Positions 5,756 to 5,913 of a stretch of DNA of 5,913 nt are shown piece by piece (the first letter of the stretch is position 1; the number at the start of each line of letters is the position of its first letter). Where the stretch lies: positions 1 through 5,913 of the forward strand of contig JAITIH010000148.1 in NCBI GenBank assembly GCA_031279525.1, read 5' to 3'. The notes beneath the pieces are model-generated. The model was given only the letters and a program-made list of their open reading frames with translations. It did not search any database and was not told the DNA's origin. The position numbers and the translations under genes were made by a program. This stretch comes from Deltaproteobacteria bacterium. Its GTDB lineage: Bacteria > Desulfobacterota > Desulfarculia > Adiutricales > Adiutricaceae.

Positions 5756-5913
5756 AACCTCAAAAAAGAACCCTCAAACTAATTTTAACCAATAAAATCA
5801 AGCAGTTATTCTTTAAAAAGGCGATTGGCCCTTTTTATGCTAGTAAGCTCTGCGTGGTTTGAATCAGCCTCCTAAAAAGACCAACCGGGGCTGGGCCCAA
5901 AAGCGGGCCGGGC
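5756..5913. other. non-coding right edge with no identifiable gene
   Basis: Nothing supports a gene here. The segment 5781-5820 is AT-rich and could hold a promoter, but I find no convincing -35/-10 pair on either strand. The last bases contain a small hairpin, GGCCC AAAAGC GGGCC (5894-5909), similar in form to those in 5176-5361. Confidence 0.45.

Noticed and set aside
1..5913. Insertion sequence, transposase or integrase remnant
   Set aside because: No recognisable transposase motif, terminal inverted repeats or target duplications are visible.

Overview
The window reads as chromosomal housekeeping DNA from a fairly GC-rich bacterium. The Lon, HU and omega sequences look proteobacterial in the broad sense, most like the former Deltaproteobacteria (Desulfobacterota). 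That placement is an impression from protein style, not a phylogeny, and I hold it loosely.

Layout. Positions 1-199 are mostly non-coding: they hold a possible C-terminal scrap of an unknown gene at the left edge and two tandem GC-rich hairpins. On the minus strand, a gene for an HU-family nucleoid protein (521-796) is followed by rpoZ, the RNA polymerase omega subunit (200-463); the 57-bp gap and lack of a convincing terminator suggest an operon. Divergently, on the plus strand, lon (preferred start 1641, end 4070) overlaps by four bases (GTGA) a gene for a radical-SAM Fe-S protein of the COG1313/PflX type (4067-5035), which looks translationally coupled to it. Positions 5036-5913 are AT/GC-mosaic DNA dense in stop codons, with many small hairpins and one doubtful 65-codon minus-strand ORF (5558-5755).

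The 844-bp divergent intergenic region (797-1640) is the most interesting part. Going from HU towards lon it holds: an inverted repeat in the HU leader; a run of A-tracts spaced close to the helical repeat (probably curved DNA) with a weak HU promoter; a perfect TATAAT; an array of four 37-bp tandem repeats, each built from three related 11-14-bp sub-blocks, plus a degenerate 26-bp copy; a very AT-rich block; a compact terminator-like hairpin with a T6 tract; and a plausible lon promoter. The 9-mer GGTCAAGCC, part of the repeat, also occurs in the HU leader and just past rpoZ, so it brackets the HU-rpoZ operon.

Together the genes cover nucleoid structure (HU), transcription (omega) and protein quality control (Lon). 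The radical-SAM partner has no glycyl-radical enzyme nearby, so its substrate is open. I see no CRISPR array, tRNA, rRNA or insertion sequence. No clear new system is visible; the best leads are the repeat array and its relation to HU, the terminator-like element before lon, and the lon/radical-SAM coupling.
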